A stretch of 29,911 nucleotides of DNA from SZUA-430 sp964647355. Its GTDB lineage: Bacteria; Pseudomonadota; Alphaproteobacteria; Micropepsales; Micropepsaceae. The stretch lies in assembly GCA_964647355.1 (NCBI GenBank), contig CAZYGK010000036.1, forward strand, positions 1 to 29,911, written 5' to 3'. Every line of letters begins with the position of its first letter. Position 1 is the first letter of the stretch. The notes beneath the pieces were generated by a model, which searched no databases, was not told where the DNA came from, and saw nothing but the letters and a program-made list of their open reading frames with translations. Both the position numbers and the translations under genes were made by a program. Below are positions 13,042-19,055 of this stretch, piece by piece.

Positions 13042-13290
13042 CTACCTCCGCAGATCAGGGTGAGTCGGCCAGCGATTCGGCATGTAGTTCTTCTCGCGGC
13101 TGCAATCGCTGAAGTCGCCGCACGCTGATGGGTCAAGCGCCGCGTGGCCGTTCGCGCACTTGCACCCCGCGCTCGTCACCTCAAGCCGCCGACACTTCGC
13201 GCAAGTCGTCTGCGCTTCCATTCGCAAGCGCTCCGACGTGGGCGGCAGTAAGTGCGAGCGCCCGTAGCCCGTCACCTTGATCTTCGTCAT
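13042..13290 (-). CDS. Cysteine-rich 82-aa zinc-binding-type protein
   Basis: Residues about 29-63 contain C-A-K-C, then C-K-C, then C-G-D-F-S-D-C: six cysteines plus a histidine in a short span, a likely structural zinc site. The N-terminus MTKIKVTGYGRSHLLPPTSE is polar. AGGGG lies five bases upstream. Similar Cys-rich small proteins are common in phage early regions with no known role. Upstream overlap is ATGA. Confidence 0.72.
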   Translation of the reverse strand: MTKIKVTGYGRSHLLPPTSERLRMEAQTTCAKCRRLEVTSAGCKCANGHAALDPSACGDFSDCSREKNYMPNRWPTHPDLRR

Positions 13291-13493
13291 GTGCGCCCCT
13301 GCCGCCTGGAATACTTCTCGCAGCGATGCTTGAGCGTGAGGATATGCGTAGAGCACTTAAGCGCGATGCACTGGTAGCCTGATCGGTGGCCGCAATCGCT
13401 GCATGTCACTCGATCATCGGGCCAATCGGCCCACCCCTCGGGCGCCTCGATTGAGGGCAACGGTAACGGCTGATCGAGAGTAATGCGAGCCAT
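13287..13493 (-). CDS. Cysteine-rich 68-aa protein
   Basis: Starts MARITLDQPLPLPSIEAPEG. The centre has V-T-C-S-D-C-G-H-R-S-G-Y-Q-C and K-C-S-T-H, then H-R-C-E-K-Y, a compact zinc-finger-like set of five cysteines and several histidines. The start codon shares an A with the stop of the 30-aa ORF (TAATG). The ribosome site is weak, so coupling probably matters. The function is unknown. Confidence 0.7.
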   Translation of the reverse strand: MARITLDQPLPLPSIEAPEGWADWPDDRVTCSDCGHRSGYQCIALKCSTHILTLKHRCEKYSRRQGRT

Positions 13494-13585
13494 TACAGCG
13501 CTCGCCACAGTCTGCACCCTTCATATTCGCCGCACGGCTGCGCGAGGCCCAGGCGTTGTAGCTCGATCAAGCTACGTGCTTCCAT
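13493..13585 (-). CDS. Possible 30-aa ORF bridging HNH and Cys-rich genes
   Basis: A short frame beginning MEARSLIELQRLGLAQPC that overlaps the end of the HNH gene by 19 bases and ends in TAATG with the next gene. A G-run (GGGGGG) lies five bases before the ATG. It looks like a bridge for ribosomes or a trimmed remnant of a gene interrupted by the HNH element. Not recognised. Confidence 0.42.
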   Translation of the reverse strand: MEARSLIELQRLGLAQPCGEYEGCRLWRAL

Positions 13586-14082
13586 GTGAGCCCCCCGCGA
13601 ATGTCATAGATGCTCGACTTGTCCATGCCGTATTTGTCGGCCAGGGCGCGGACGCTCATCGGGCTGGCCCTGATCTCGCGCACCTTTTCTTCCGTCAGCT
13701 TGGAAAGGTGCTGCTTTTCGCCTCGACACCGCGTGCCGTGTTTCAGCTTGTCCGCCTCGTTTTCCTGGTATGTGGCCCAGCGCAGGTTTGAAGGACGGTT
13801 GTTTTTCCTAGACCCATCGCCGTGCGCCACTACATGCTTCCGACTTGGGCGCGGGCCATGAAAGGCGGCGGCGACCAGGGAATGCACGGAGCGGCGAAGT
13901 TTCTTGTTTTGGTGGCACAGGCACACGAAGAAATACCCCGTCTTTTGATCATGTAACTGCTTCAATACCCCGTCAATGGTGCTATTCCGGTAGGGGATCG
14001 ACCTTCGGACCCGCGCAAGGGAGCTGACCTGATACGGCAGCCCAAGAACGTCATTCCATACTTCGGCTTCTGATTCGCTCAT
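13567..14082 (-). CDS. HNH homing-type endonuclease (NUMOD4-HNH-HTH)
   Basis: A 171-aa selfish nuclease. The NUMOD4-like start VWNDVLGLPYQVSSLARVR is followed by an HNH core (S-V-H-S-L-V-A-A-A-F-H-G at about 65-76, V-V-A-H-G-D-G-S-R-K-N-N at about 85-96, then PSNLRWATYQEN). A C-terminal HTH (VRALADKYGMDKSSIYDIR) probably gives target specificity. The order is typical of free-standing homing endonucleases in phages. GGGAGG lies four bases upstream. A terminator lies just before the gene, which suggests it was added as a unit downstream of an older transcript end. Confidence 0.88.
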   Translation of the reverse strand: MSESEAEVWNDVLGLPYQVSSLARVRRSIPYRNSTIDGVLKQLHDQKTGYFFVCLCHQNKKLRRSVHSLVAAAFHGPRPSRKHVVAHGDGSRKNNRPSNLRWATYQENEADKLKHGTRCRGEKQHLSKLTEEKVREIRASPMSVRALADKYGMDKSSIYDIRGGLTWKHVA

Positions 14083-14130
14083 GCCGCCTCCCGCACGTTC
14101 GTCCGCTGAATCTGCAAATAGCCCGCGAAG

Positions 14131-14160
14131 AAAAAAGGGCGCCGAGCTTCCGCCGCCCTA
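14131..14160 (-). terminator. Rho-independent terminator (leftward)
   Basis: On the minus strand AGGGCG and CGCCCT (arms at 14154-14159 and 14136-14141) form a GC stem, followed by six T residues at 14136-14131. It lies between the small HTH gene and the HNH gene, so it would stop transcripts from the 15002-15030 promoter unless read through. Confidence 0.55.
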
Positions 14161-14213
14161 AACTGCGGCACAACTGGCGCCTCTATTCGCCAGCAACATC
14201 CGCAGGGGAGTTC

Positions 14214-14372
14214 TCATTCCTTCGTCCTCGCCGCAATCTGCTGCGCACGCTGGCGGGAGATTTTGAGGATGGCCCCGATCTCTGCCCAGGTTGCGCCGCG
14301 CTCCTTCATGGCGAGAATCTGCCGCCCCCGCTTGAGGGCCGCAGTCTTGAGTTTTTCGTTATGTTTGTTCAT
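14214..14372 (-). CDS. 52-aa helix-turn-helix protein
   Basis: A basic mini-protein that is nearly all one HTH: KRGRQILAMKERGATWAEIG, then AILKISRQRAQQIAART. The second helix (SRQRAQQI) is a typical recognition helix, as in sigma-region-4-like or Trp-repressor-like folds. AGGG lies eight bases upstream. It overlaps the preceding HTH/nuclease-like gene by 14 bases and is probably co-transcribed. It is a likely regulator of the divergent promoter region at 14959-15138 or of the 8.4-9.4 kb sites. Confidence 0.7.
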   Translation of the reverse strand: MNKHNEKLKTAALKRGRQILAMKERGATWAEIGAILKISRQRAQQIAARTKE

Positions 14373-14958
14373 CGCCGCACCCTTTGATTCTGGTTCGATA
14401 CTTGCGAACTAAATGGTAGTCTGAACTATTCTCGCCGTTAGTGCAGATATAGACGTTACCGACCTTGTACGGCCCATCATCAGCCCATCGTGCCATACAG
14501 TAGCCCTTTCCTCGCCCGCGCTCGCTCCATCGCCCGGATGCATCCCATATTCCCCACCATTGAGCGAAGTTTAATTCCCACGCTATGCCACGCCTATGGG
14601 CGGAATACCTTTGATGTTTGTATGCTTTTTTTGGGTGAATTGAGGATGACGGTAAACGGCACATGATTGCATCCATCGCCTCTTTCGTCATCCCCCAAAT
14701 CGAAATGTGCCTAGCGTTTTTCGCGGCCTGAACTAGATGGGCTTTTTCAATCTTCTCCCGCGCCTCAAGGAACATGGAGGTCGCTTTCCCTCCGTCCTGA
14801 CGGCTCATGCCCATCGCTGAAAGGCGACGGCCAACTCGCTGCCGACTGACTCCTGATAGCGCGGCTATTTCTTGTAGCGTCGTCCCCTCTCTCCATAATT
14901 TCAACCATGCCACATCACGCGGCCCAATAATCGCCCCACGCGGATAACGGACGCCCAT
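14359..14958 (-). CDS. HTH protein with C-terminal nuclease-like phage domain
   Basis: A 199-aa two-domain protein. The N-terminus (to about 60) has an HTH: WREGTTLQEIAALSGVSRQR. The C-terminus (about 105-195) has Y-K-H-Q-R-Y-S-A-H-R-R-G-I-A-W-E-L, WGIWDASGRW, C-M-A-R-W-A-D-D-G-P-Y and V-G-N-V-Y-I-C-T-N-G-E-N. I know this pattern from phage proteins of unknown function, often written near HNH genes; the G-P-Y-x-x-x-N-V-Y-I-x-T-x-x-E-N part resembles the end of HNH-type domains. First gene after the leftward promoter. I used ATG 14958; a TTG at 14973 is possible. The ribosome site (GAGAA) is modest. Confidence 0.72.
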   Translation of the reverse strand: MGVRYPRGAIIGPRDVAWLKLWREGTTLQEIAALSGVSRQRVGRRLSAMGMSRQDGGKATSMFLEAREKIEKAHLVQAAKNARHISIWGMTKEAMDAIMCRLPSSSIHPKKAYKHQRYSAHRRGIAWELNFAQWWGIWDASGRWSERGRGKGYCMARWADDGPYKVGNVYICTNGENSSDYHLVRKYRTRIKGCGDEQT

Positions 14959-15001
14959 TAAAGTTCTCGGCAAAGTATGTATTGACGACAGCAGTTCCTA
15001 A

Positions 15002-15030
15002 AGTATGGCCGCGCAGAGTCGTCGTGTCAA
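15002..15030 (-). promoter_or_regulatory. Leftward sigma70 promoter for the minus-strand island
   Basis: Perfect TTGACA (15030-15025), a 17-bp spacer and CATACT (15007-15002, four of six -10 matches). It lies 44 bases before the start at 14958 and is the best promoter by eye in the window. It would drive the 14958-to-11101 gene block. Confidence 0.65.
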
Positions 15031-15081
15031 CACCCTTGCGAACAGTTTATGGGGGCATGGCGAAAAATCTTCACAAGGGGC

Positions 15082-15110
15082 TTGACAAGCATGTTGGCGC
15101 GGCGCAATCT
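15082..15110 (+). promoter_or_regulatory. Weak rightward promoter candidate
   Basis: TTGACA at 15082-15087, a 17-bp spacer, and CAATCT at 15105-15110, a poor -10. It lies about 30 bases before the start at 15139 and points away from the leftward promoter. It may need an activator. Confidence 0.3.
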
Positions 15111-15138
15111 TCGTTCACCACAAACGAGGAGCCGCACC

Positions 15139-15501
15139 ATGACCGACCTAATGAAAATGGGACTCGACGCGCAGGCAATCGGCAGCGAGATCGAGCGCCA
15201 GTTCCAGCGCACCGAGGAAACGCCGCTGTCGGCGTCCGAGCGCGAAGTGCTGCCTCGCGGCCCGGTGTGGGAAGTGGACGGCGAACTGCGCCTCGGCACC
15301 GTCAAGATCCCGGTGAGCGCCCGCATCTACGGCGCGTGGGAAGTCGGCATGAAGGGCGACAGAGAGCAGCCCGACGAGCCGGAGGGCATCGCGTGGGACG
15401 ACATTACGCTCTGCTTCGGGCCGCATGACGAAGTGAGCATCGGAGTCGAGCTTCCTTCGCTGGCGGTGGACGACATTCTGCGCGAGGCGGCGGAAGCATG
15501 A
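15139..15501 (+). CDS. Unknown 120-aa protein, first gene of the second rightward operon
   Basis: An acidic soluble protein. It starts MTDLMKMGLDAQAIGSEIER, has VWEVDGELRLGTVKIPVSAR and AWEVGMKGDREQPDEPEGIA in the middle, and ends in LAVDDILREAAEA. It seems to be an alpha/beta fold with a helical start. GAGGAG lies about eight bases before the ATG at 15139. An earlier ATG at 15049 gives a basic extension out of character. Its stop overlaps the lipoprotein start as ATGA. No family is recognised. Confidence 0.75.
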   Translation: MTDLMKMGLDAQAIGSEIERQFQRTEETPLSASEREVLPRGPVWEVDGELRLGTVKIPVSARIYGAWEVGMKGDREQPDEPEGIAWDDITLCFGPHDEVSIGVELPSLAVDDILREAAEA

Positions 15502-15962
15502 CCCGCGCCGGTCGCCTGTTCTACCTCCTTCTAGCGGTTGCGTGCCTCGCGGGCGTGCTGTTCCTTCAGGGCTGCGCAGAGATTGGCCTTCGTCGGGTCG
15601 GCTATCTGGAGTGGTTCAAGTCGAGCGGTTATGCGGCCTCGGATTACTACCGATGGATACGCGAGGATAACCGCGCTTCGTTCGACCTTCTGTGCGGGTC
15701 CGCTGGTTCCAGAACGGTTTGGGCCTGTGCAGCCCACTACCCGGCCGGAGTTGTGAAGCCAGGAGACAAGTCAACGCGAACTGGCGAGTTTTACTCCGGC
15801 GAGGCGAGGTTAGGAAATCTCTGCGTGGTCTACGCCCACAACATGAGCGAGGCCGACGCGCGACATCACGGCCCGATGGGCGACGACAAATACGACTCCC
15901 TGCGGGATCACGAAGTCTTGGGCCATTGCCGGGACGGGCTGGTGCATCGGTGGGTTAACTAG
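15498..15962 (+). CDS. Predicted lipoprotein with HEVLGH motif
   Basis: A 154-aa exported protein. A signal peptide (MTRAGRLFYLLLAVACLAGV) ends in a lipobox L-Q-G-C with C26 as the lipid site, so it is probably outer- or inner-membrane anchored. The mature part contains several cysteines and ends with D-H-E-V-L-G-H-C-R-D-G-L-V-H. That resembles a HExxH zinc-protease site but has an extra residue (H-E-x-x-x-H), so activity is uncertain. It lies among early genes, so it may alter the host envelope or block superinfection rather than act in lysis. Coupled to both neighbours' transcripts. Confidence 0.75.
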   Translation: MTRAGRLFYLLLAVACLAGVLFLQGCAEIGLRRVGYLEWFKSSGYAASDYYRWIREDNRASFDLLCGSAGSRTVWACAAHYPAGVVKPGDKSTRTGEFYSGEARLGNLCVVYAHNMSEADARHHGPMGDDKYDSLRDHEVLGHCRDGLVHRWVN

Positions 15963-15971
15963 GAGGACAGC

Positions 15972-16292
15972 ATGGCGCAATTTCGCGTGGGGCAGCGGGT
16001 GAAATTTATCAACGTGCCAACCAATAATGGCCTCATGGGGGGTGGCGCCCCAATAGGCGGGGAGGGGACGGTTTCCCGCCTGGCGGAGAAGGGTTCATGT
16101 TGGGATTGGGTGTGCCACTTCCCTAATTGCCCGGCTCCCGCAAATGGCAATCTTGGGGCGGATGAATACTACGCCGACTCTTGCCAGCTCGCCCCCCTGA
16201 CCGATCCCGGCTCTGATGCGTTCATGGAGCGGATCAGGAAGTTGGGCGACGAGCCGATCAACACGGTGGAAAAGGAAAAGGTGACGCGATGA
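15972..16292 (+). CDS. Unknown 106-aa protein, SH3-like start
   Basis: Starts MAQFRVGQRVKFINVPTNNG, then GGEGTVSRL, the pattern of a small beta-barrel (V-G-x-x-V-x-F ... G-x-V). It then has C-W-D-W-V-C-H-F-P-N-C-P with three cysteines, and a charged helical end. AGGAGG lies five bases before the ATG, a strong site. No known family; possibly protein or nucleic-acid binding. Confidence 0.75.
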   Translation: MAQFRVGQRVKFINVPTNNGLMGGGAPIGGEGTVSRLAEKGSCWDWVCHFPNCPAPANGNLGADEYYADSCQLAPLTDPGSDAFMERIRKLGDEPINTVEKEKVTR

Positions 16293-16504
16293 AACCAGTT
16301 AGAACCTGCATCGAATGCAAGTGGAGCGTACAGCCGAGCGATGACAAGCATTACCTGCGCTGTAGCAATCCCGACGTTAACCGTCGTGACAGCTATTTCC
16401 TTTCGGCCACCACGCCGATAGCGGGAACGAGTTGCATATCCGAGCGCTCCGGTGGCTGGTTCAGCCCTTGCGGGATGCGTGGAGCAAAGTGGGAACCGAA
16501 ATGA
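16289..16504 (+). CDS. Cysteine-rich 71-aa phage protein
   Basis: Starts MKPVRTCIECKWSVQPSDDK, with later cysteines in L-R-C-S-N-P, G-T-S-C-I-S-E-R and P-C-G-M-R-G. The C-x2-C pair plus single cysteines is a pattern common to short phage early proteins; a zinc-bound fold is likely. ATGA overlap at both ends. The function is unknown. Confidence 0.75.
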   Translation: MKPVRTCIECKWSVQPSDDKHYLRCSNPDVNRRDSYFLSATTPIAGTSCISERSGGWFSPCGMRGAKWEPK

Positions 16505-16737
16505 ACAAGGCGCGGATAGAGGATCTTGCTTACGGCGCGACCGTCAATATTTCTCGCGGCGTGGAAATGGACGACGCCATCCTTGCCGCCCTCCTCACCC
16601 TCGCGGAAGAAGTGATCGAGGAGTGCGTGAAAGTGGCCGAGCGCGGGAACGAATCTCTGGCCCTGTCCACAATCGAAAAATATCGGGCCTCGTTCATTGC
16701 CGACGAACTGCGCGCCATGAAGGAGGGGCTGAAATGA
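16501..16737 (+). CDS. Unknown 78-aa helical protein
   Basis: Mostly helix: MNKARIEDLAYGATVNISRG, then ILAALLTLAEEVIEECVKVA and a charged end FIADELRAMKEGLK. It has no membrane span, because the hydrophobic run is broken by E residues. Coupled by ATGA on both sides. It may form a helical oligomer; not recognised. Confidence 0.72.
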   Translation: MNKARIEDLAYGATVNISRGVEMDDAILAALLTLAEEVIEECVKVAERGNESLALSTIEKYRASFIADELRAMKEGLK

Positions 16738-17081
16738 GCGACAAGATCGACACGCCGAGGACGGAGGGCTGCGGGTGCGTCTTTGATAGCAATACGGCGG
16801 ACCTGCTGCGCGAGTGTGATTACCACAAAGATATGTGGAGGCGGGCTGCTGGAGAGGCCGCAGAAACCGCGCTTAAGCTGCGGGATGAAAAAGCGTCAAT
16901 AATTCAGTCAATAACAGACGAAGAAAATCAGCCGAGTCAGTACGCAACAGTAACGCTAGAAATGTATTTAAGGCTTGCTGAAAAACTCGCCGCAGCGGAG
17001 GCGGTGATTGCGGAGTGCGCCGGGCTGCATCAGGTAACGCACATTCACGCCGCAATCCGCGCCTACCGGGAGCGCAAATGA
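16734..17081 (+). CDS. Unknown 115-aa protein, paralogue of the gene at 20678
   Basis: Starts MSDKIDTPRTEGCGCVFDSN, followed by a long helix (RAAGEAAETALKLRDEKAS) and a C-terminal module LAEKLAAAEAVIAEC ... IRAYRERK. The gene at 20678 shares the D-K-x-D-T-P start, L-A-A-A-E-A-V-I-A and the I-R-A-Y-R-E-x-K end. At DNA level 26 bases (16986-17011) and 15 bases (17058-17072) are identical between the two. The middle is less GC-rich than its surroundings. Function unknown; duplication or module exchange is likely. Confidence 0.74.
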   Translation: MSDKIDTPRTEGCGCVFDSNTADLLRECDYHKDMWRRAAGEAAETALKLRDEKASIIQSITDEENQPSQYATVTLEMYLRLAEKLAAAEAVIAECAGLHQVTHIHAAIRAYRERK

Positions 17082-17281
17082 TCTCCGCGCTTCGCTACGC
17101 CCTCGCCCGCTGGTGGCTCAAGCGCCGGATCGCCCTGTGCCACTACCGGCGCGAGGAGCTTCGCCGAATCATCGAGCGAGAAATGGACATGATCGCGTTC
17201 GAGGAGGCCGAGGCGAACGCGGCTCTCCGCGAGTTGCAATCGCGGCAGCTTACCGAGCGGCTGGTAACGGTGAAGCCATGA
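17078..17281 (+). CDS. Unknown 67-aa coiled-coil protein
   Basis: A basic start MISALRYALARWWLKRRIAL, perhaps a short amphipathic or membrane-touching helix, is followed by a long charged helix (REELRRIIEREMDMIAFEEA, then AALRELQSRQL). ATGA overlaps at both ends. It could be a small membrane-associated coiled coil; not recognised. Confidence 0.7.
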   Translation: MISALRYALARWWLKRRIALCHYRREELRRIIEREMDMIAFEEAEANAALRELQSRQLTERLVTVKP

Positions 17282-17856
17282 GAGTCCTGGTCGCTTGCGA
17301 GTTTTCTGGCGTGGTGCGTGAGGCATTCAGGCGCCGCGGCCACGATGCATGGTCGTGCGATTTGTTACCGGACGAGGGCGGAAGCCAGCACCACTTCACA
17401 ATGGACGCCCTTGAGGTCGTTGGGCCGGAATGGGAAGTGATGATTGCCCACCCGCCCTGTACTCATTTGGCCGTATCGGGGGCGCGGTGGTTCAAGGACA
17501 AGCGCGCCGAACAGGAGGAAGCGCTGCAATTCGTGCGCGATCTGATGGCCGCCCCTATCCCGCGCATTTGCATCGAGAACCCAATCTCGATCATTTCGTC
17601 GCATATCCGCAAGCCCGATCAAATCATTCAGCCGTGGCAGTTCGGACACGGCGAGACAAAGGCGACCTGCCTCTGGCTCAAGAATCTGCCGCCGATCAAG
17701 CCGACGAACATCGTTGATGGCAGGGAGGCGCGAGTTCACAGGATGCCACCAAGCCCGGACAGGTGGCGCGAACGATCCAGGACATTCACCGGCATAGCCG
17801 AGGCAATGGCCGATCAATGGGGCGCCGCGACAGAGCGGCTGGAGGTGAGGGCGTGA
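17278..17856 (+). CDS. Small cytosine-C5-methyltransferase-like protein
   Basis: A 192-aa protein with MTase features: a cofactor-site start RVLVACEFSGVVREAFRRRG (2-21), an acidic residue in W-S-C-D-L-L-P (25-31), the catalytic-type P-P-C (59-61) followed by THLAVSGARWF, and E-N-P (100-102). Cytosine-C5 enzymes methylate DNA through the P-C cysteine. At under 200 residues it lacks a clear target-recognition domain of normal size, so its specificity or activity is uncertain. Short proteins like this are common in phages and may protect phage DNA from host restriction. No restriction partner is nearby. Coupled by ATGA and GTGA. Confidence 0.82.
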   Translation: MRVLVACEFSGVVREAFRRRGHDAWSCDLLPDEGGSQHHFTMDALEVVGPEWEVMIAHPPCTHLAVSGARWFKDKRAEQEEALQFVRDLMAAPIPRICIENPISIISSHIRKPDQIIQPWQFGHGETKATCLWLKNLPPIKPTNIVDGREARVHRMPPSPDRWRERSRTFTGIAEAMADQWGAATERLEVRA

Positions 17857-18065
17857 GCAACTACGGCGACTTCCTGATCGCAACGATAGCCCTCGTCGGC
17901 ATCGCCTTCGGCGCGGGCGAAATGATCGGCCGGACCGTGAAGCCCGTTTACGAGTGCGAGGCGGGCTACGTCATGGCGAAGCGGGAACCGGATGCACTCA
18001 CCTGCTGGTACGAGCGCAGGGATCACAGGCCGCTGGAGCGCAAGGCGGCGAGGAGAATTTCATGA
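17853..18065 (+). CDS. 70-aa single-span membrane protein (GTG start)
   Basis: Begins with GTG overlapping the previous stop (GTGA). The N-terminal span is FLIATIALVGIAFGAGEMIG, followed by a positively charged exposed part with two cysteines (V-Y-E-C-E-A-G-Y and L-T-C-W-Y-E-R) and a basic end. GGAGGTGAGG lies within about 14 bases upstream. Its topology suggests an inner-membrane anchor; the role is unknown. Confidence 0.7.
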   Translation: MSNYGDFLIATIALVGIAFGAGEMIGRTVKPVYECEAGYVMAKREPDALTCWYERRDHRPLERKAARRIS

Positions 18066-18723
18066 GCTTGGACGATCTGTTTCGCAAGCAGCCGAAGCCT
18101 ACTGTGCATGGCCGCGTGGTGAGCCGCGCAGTAGCTGATGACGGGGATGGAAGGAAGTCTGCTGCCCACGCCGAGCGCTCTGCCGAGCGGATGCGCAAGA
18201 GGAACGCTGACCCGGAGTTCGCCAAGGCCAACGCCGAGCGCATGCGAAAGATGCACGCCGACCCGGAGTTCGCCAAGGCCCACGCCGAGCGCTCTGCCGA
18301 GCGGATGCGCAAGAGGAACGCTGACCCGGAGTTCGCCAAGGCCAACGCCGAGCGCATGCGAAAGATGCACGCCGACCCGGAGTTCGCCAAGGCCAACGCC
18401 GAGCGCATGCGAAAGATGCACGCCGACCNNNNNNNNNNNNNNNNNNNNNNNNNNNNNNNNNNNNNNNNNNNNNNNNNNNNNNNNNNNNNNNNNNNNNNNN
18501 NNNNNNNNNNNNNNNNNNNNNNNNNNNNGACCCGGAGTTCGCCAAGGCCAACGCCGAGCGCATGCGAAAGATGCACGCCGACCCGGAGTTCGCCAAGGCC
18601 CACGCCGAGCGCTCTGCCGAGCGGATGCGAAAGATGCACGCCGACCCTGCGTGGGAAGCCCGCCGCATCGCCGCAGCCAAAGCGGCAGCGGCAAAGCGCA
18701 AGGCGGCGAGGGGGAAGGCATGA
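18062..18723 (+). CDS. Tandem-repeat helical protein, interrupted by an assembly gap
   Basis: Starts MSLDDLFRKQPKPTVHGRVV; from about residue 36 it is built of near-identical repeats, A-E-R-M-R-K-M-H-A-D-P-E-F-A-K-A-N (17 aa) or a 21-aa form with A-E-R-S inserted. It ends in a Lys/Ala-rich tail. Each unit looks like a basic helix broken at D-P, so it may form a nucleic-acid-binding solenoid or filament. The 100 N at 18429-18528 make the coordinates non-triplet. The frame before and after the gap is clearly the same gene, so no real frameshift is shown, and the true copy number is unknown. Similar R-M-R-x-x-x-A-D-P-E-F repeats occur in other phage proteins without a known role. ATGA overlaps at both ends. 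Confidence 0.75.
18167..18642 (+). repeat. 51/63-bp tandem coding repeats around the gap
   Basis: The 51-bp unit (GACCCGGAGTTCGCCAAGGC and 31 more bases) recurs with almost no base changes, alternating with a 63-bp form. Near-identity at silent sites points to recent expansion or ongoing gene conversion rather than old selection. At least six units are visible on the two sides of the gap. Confidence 0.85.
18429..18528. other. Assembly gap of exactly 100 N
   Basis: The run of exactly 100 N is the usual placeholder for unknown length. It lies inside the tandem repeat, where short reads cannot be placed. Confidence 0.98.
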
Positions 18724-18938
18724 GCTACCACCATCCGCAACTGATCGACAAGGGCAGCGTGCGCCGCATATGCGACGAAGTGTGGAGCGCGGCGATCCTC
18801 GGCTTCGCCTCCTGCGGAATGGTCGGCCTCGCGTTCTACCTGAACGGCCGCGACTCGCTCTGCGCTGCGGCCATCGCCCTCGCCGGAGTCGCAGCCGGTA
18901 TCGGCATCGGCGCGATGCTGGTGCAGCGGAAAATTTAA
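18720..18938 (+). CDS. 72-aa membrane protein
   Basis: A polar start MSYHHPQLIDKGSVRRICDE is followed by two likely spans: AILGFASCGMVGLAFYL and AAAIALAGVAAGIGIGAMLV, ending VQRKI. Both termini are probably on the same side. The ATG overlaps the repeat protein stop. A small two-span protein among early genes could be an accessory holin-like or host-membrane factor; context does not favour either. Confidence 0.72.
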   Translation: MSYHHPQLIDKGSVRRICDEVWSAAILGFASCGMVGLAFYLNGRDSLCAAAIALAGVAAGIGIGAMLVQRKI

Positions 18939-19006
18939 CGTGAGAGGCGACACGCGGCCCGCCCGATAGAGGAGCGAAACGGGAAGAACGCAGCCGAGAG
19001 ATCGGC

Positions 19007-19038
19007 CGGCAGGCGCATGGGTCTGCCGAGCGATTTTT
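19007..19038 (+). terminator. Weak hairpin with T-run before the recT gene
   Basis: CGGCAG (19007-19012) pairs with CTGCCG (19023-19028), followed after five bases by TTTTT. It might attenuate transcription into the recombination genes. The stem is short and the loop is ten bases. Confidence 0.25.
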
Positions 19039-19055
19039 CACCCCGAGGGGTTCAC

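Noticed and set aside
18429..18528. Apparent frameshift in the repeat protein across the gap
   Set aside because: The run is exactly 100 N, a placeholder of unknown length. The coding frame on each side is the same repeat, so the shift is artificial.
18167..18642. Tandem repeats as a CRISPR array
   Set aside because: Units are contiguous, in frame and code for protein, with no unique spacers.
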